Under the pieces are notes generated by a model. That model was not told the origin of the DNA, did no database searches, and worked only from the letters and a program-made list of their open reading frames with translations. From positions 1,811,001 to 1,875,000 of the forward strand of contig NZ_FNSK01000001.1 of NCBI RefSeq assembly GCF_900105075.1: a stretch of 64,000 bases of DNA, read 5' to 3'. Source of the stretch: Rhodobacter sp. 24-YEA-8 (GTDB lineage Bacteria; Pseudomonadota; Alphaproteobacteria; Rhodobacterales; Rhodobacteraceae). Shown here piece after piece: positions 61,809-64,000 of the stretch (positions within the stretch are counted from its first letter, which is position 1; each line of letters opens with the position of its first letter). A program made the position numbers and the translations under genes.

Positions 61809-63452
61809 TCAGGCGCTGATCAGGCTGCGCGCGGCCTCGCGGGCGGCGTCGGAAATGGTGTCACCCGAGATCATGCGGGCGATTTCCTCGACGCGCTCGG
61901 TGTCGGAAAGCGCCACCACGGTCGAGAGGGTGACATTGTTTTCGACCCGCTTTTCCACCCGCCAGTGATGCGCGCCAAGGGCCGCGACCTGGGGCGAATG
62001 GGTGACGACCAGCACCTGGGCCTCATCTGACAGCGCGCGGAGGCGCCGGCCGACCGCATCGGCGGTGGCCCCGCCGACACCGCGGTCGATTTCGTCAAAG
62101 ATCAGCGTAAGGCCGCTCGCGCCGCCGGTCAGACAGACTTTCAGCGCAAGGAGAAAGCGCGACAGCTCGCCCCCGGACGCTATTTTGTTCAGCGGGCCGG
62201 GCGGCGCGCCCGGGTTGGTGGCCACGGTGAAGGTGACCTGATCCTGACCGTCGGGACCGGGGTCCGAGCTGGTGATCACGCTGCGAAACACCGCGCGCTC
62301 CATCTTCAGGGGCGCGAGCTCGGCGGCCATCGCGGCATCGAGCCGCTCGGCCGCCCGCTGCCGCAGGCCTGTGATCCGGACAGCCTCGGCCTGATAATCT
62401 GCATCGGCTTTGGCCAGCGCAGCAGCGAGGCGGCCCAGTCCGGCCTCGCCCGCATCAAGCGCCGCGAGACGGGCGGAGAGATCGGCGGCATGGCGCGCCA
62501 GATCATCCGCCGGGATACCATATTTGCGCGAAGCGGCGCGGATCGCGAAGAGCCGCTCTTCGGCAGATTCGAGCGCCGCCGGGTCGAAATCCAGCGCCTG
62601 AAGCGCGGCCTCCACCCCGGATTGCGCCTCGGAAAGCTCGATCATCGCGCGGGACAATGCGGCCAGCGCCTCGTCAAGACGGCCCGCCGCCTTGTCCGCC
62701 GCCGATTCCAGCCAGCGGGTGGCGTCCCGCATCCGGCCCTCCGCGCCCTCTTCCGACAAGGCCCCAAGCGCCTTGGCGACATCTTCGCGGATGCGGCCCG
62801 CAGCCTGCATAAGCCGCCGTTTCGTATCCAGTGCCGCTTCTTCGCCCGGTTCGGGCGCGAGCTTTTCCAGCTCGGCCACGGCATGGCGCAGAAAATCCTC
62901 TTCGGTCCTGGCCCGCTCAATCTGCACCTCAGCCGCAGCGATCGCCTCGCGCGCGCCGCGGCGCGCCGTCCAGAGACCGCGCAACGCCCCGAGATCAACG
63001 CTGCCGAAGAGATCGAGCAAAGCCCGGTGCCCGCGCGGGTTCAGAAGCCCCCGGTCGTCATGCTGGCCGTGCAGTTCAACGAGCGTTTCCGACAGGCCCC
63101 GCAACACCTCGGCCGAGACGCGGCGGTCATTGGCCCAGGCCTGGCGGCGACCATCGGCATGGGCCAGGCGACGGAGGATAAGCTCGCCCTCGGTTTCTAC
63201 ACCGGCCTCTTCGAGGATCGCATGGGCCGGATGCCCGGCGGGCAGATCGAAAATAGCCGTGACCTCGCCGCGGTCGGCGCCCTGCCGCACCAGATCGGCG
63301 CGGCCCTTCCAGCCGAGCACCATGCCAAGCGCATCAAGCAGGATCGACTTGCCCGCCCCGGTCTCGCCGGTCAGCACATTGAGCCCCGCGCCGAGATCCA
63401 GCGTGAGGCGGTCAATGATCAGAATGTCGCGAATGTCGAGCGAGATCAGCAT
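61809..63452 (-). CDS. recN: DNA repair protein RecN
   Basis: 547 residues, SMC-like. The N-terminal Walker A is GETGAGKS (29-36). A long coiled coil occupies the centre (residues about 150-360), and the C-terminal half holds LIFDEIDRGVGGATADAVGRRL (Walker B) and VVTHSPQVAALG. RecN acts early in double-strand break repair. There is no clear SD before ATG 63452. It follows bamD on the same strand. Confidence 0.95.
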   Translation of the reverse strand: MLISLDIRDILIIDRLTLDLGAGLNVLTGETGAGKSILLDALGMVLGWKGRADLVRQGADRGEVTAIFDLPAGHPAHAILEEAGVETEGELILRRLAHADGRRQAWANDRRVSAEVLRGLSETLVELHGQHDDRGLLNPRGHRALLDLFGSVDLGALRGLWTARRGAREAIAAAEVQIERARTEEDFLRHAVAELEKLAPEPGEEAALDTKRRLMQAAGRIREDVAKALGALSEEGAEGRMRDATRWLESAADKAAGRLDEALAALSRAMIELSEAQSGVEAALQALDFDPAALESAEERLFAIRAASRKYGIPADDLARHAADLSARLAALDAGEAGLGRLAAALAKADADYQAEAVRITGLRQRAAERLDAAMAAELAPLKMERAVFRSVITSSDPGPDGQDQVTFTVATNPGAPPGPLNKIASGGELSRFLLALKVCLTGGASGLTLIFDEIDRGVGGATADAVGRRLRALSDEAQVLVVTHSPQVAALGAHHWRVEKRVENNVTLSTVVALSDTERVEEIARMISGDTISDAAREAARSLISA

Positions 63453-63517
63453 GAGAGGATCAGCATATGAGGTCTGGCATGGATCGGCGGGGACGCATCA
63501 CGCCCCCTGCCCGACCG

Positions 63518-64000
63518 TTACAGCCATTCACCACGGACCATCTGACGATAGGCTTTCGACAGCCAGCTGTCGCCCTTGACCTCGGGCGAGAGGCCTTTGC
63601 CTTTCAACAGATTATAACCGTCCTGGTAGAAGGGCGAGGACTGGTAGTTATAGCCCAGGATCGCGCCGGCGGTCTGCGCCTCGGCCTCGAAGCCAAGCGC
63701 CAGATAGCATTCGATCAGACGATAGAGCGCCTCGGCGGTATGGGTCGTGGTCTGGTAATCCTGCACAACGGTGCGGAACCGGTTCAGCGCGGCGGTATAA
63801 TGGCGGCGCTTGAGATAATAGCGCCCGATCTCCATTTCCTTCGCCGCAAGATGGTCGAAGGCGAGATCGAATTTCATGATCGCCGAAGTGCTGTATTCGC
63901 TGTCCGGATAGCGTTCGATCACATCGCGCAGGGAGACCAGCGCCTGATAGGTCAGCCCCTGGTCGCGGCCGACATCCTCGATCTGGTCATAATAGCTGAG
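63518..64000 (-). CDS. bamD: Outer membrane assembly lipoprotein BamD, C-terminal part (5' end outside window)
   Basis: The frame is open from 64000 to the stop at 63518, 160 residues. TPR-like repeats of BamD/ComL are recognised: VIERYPDSEYSTSAIMKFDLAFDHLAAKEMEIGRYYLKRRHYTAALNRFRTVVQDYQTTTHTAEALYRLIECYLALG. BamD is the essential lipoprotein of the BAM complex that inserts outer-membrane beta-barrels. The signal peptide and first repeats lie beyond the window. Confidence 0.93.
   Translation of the reverse strand, partial: LSYYDQIEDVGRDQGLTYQALVSLRDVIERYPDSEYSTSAIMKFDLAFDHLAAKEMEIGRYYLKRRHYTAALNRFRTVVQDYQTTTHTAEALYRLIECYLALGFEAEAQTAGAILGYNYQSSPFYQDGYNLLKGKGLSPEVKGDSWLSKAYRQMVRGEWL

Overview
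The window is a GC-rich alphaproteobacterial chromosome segment, and gene content points to Rhodobacteraceae (Rhodobacter/Paracoccus relatives). The pointers are a trgA-like/NUDIX pair, an RNase E whose S1 domain is split by a long acidic insert, an Irr-type iron box in front of bacterioferritin, a DctD-like regulator with a degenerate AAA+ domain, and many copies of a palindromic intergenic repeat. Most of the window is ordinary core chromosome. The species cannot be named from sequence alone.

Layout. 1-10 kb: the 3' end of glutaryl-CoA dehydrogenase, an uncharacterised Rhodobacterales protein, a small LprI/GFA operon, pyrC and pyrE, dnaB, then alr-mlaE-mlaF and two uncharacterised membrane proteins. 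10-14 kb: a PqiA-like protein and a luciferase-like oxidoreductase, then about 2.4 kb of decayed insertion sequences (one IS110-type, one IS5-type) that appear to have landed inside a palindromic repeat. 14-20 kb: radA-cvpA-purF, an SDR protein and a MocR-type regulator. 20.1-21.6 kb: a gene-poor stretch. 21.6-28 kb: a GntR regulator, the trgA-like/NUDIX pair, a class V aminotransferase with a 15-bp tandem repeat in its leader, a trans-aconitate methyltransferase and an orphan polyamine-type binding protein. 28-36 kb: hsp20 with a heat-shock promoter and ROSE-like thermometer leader, a trypsin-like protease divergent from a LysR regulator, a FAD monooxygenase, YbaN and a MacA/MacB efflux pair.

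36-45 kb: an iron block (imelysin, bfd, bfr) with a perfect ICE/Irr box before bfr, an ABC-F ATPase with a possible leader peptide, a secreted hypothetical, an acyl-CoA synthetase and an MsbA-like exporter. 45.6-50.4 kb: three alpha/beta hydrolases, a threonine dehydratase-like enzyme and an enolase-superfamily enzyme, which look like a small catabolic cluster. 50.5-64 kb: tRNA-Gly(GCC), metQ-metN-metI, rne, a DctB/DctD-like two-component pair, purQ preceded by an 18-bp tandem repeat and a 31-residue small ORF, recN, and the 3' part of bamD.

I found no phage, CRISPR array, toxin-antitoxin island or recognisable new defence system. The most interesting signals are regulatory and structural: the intergenic repeat family and its disruption by IS elements, the Irr box, the ROSE-like leader, the degenerate DctD-like ATPase, and several small ORFs or tandem repeats in leaders.
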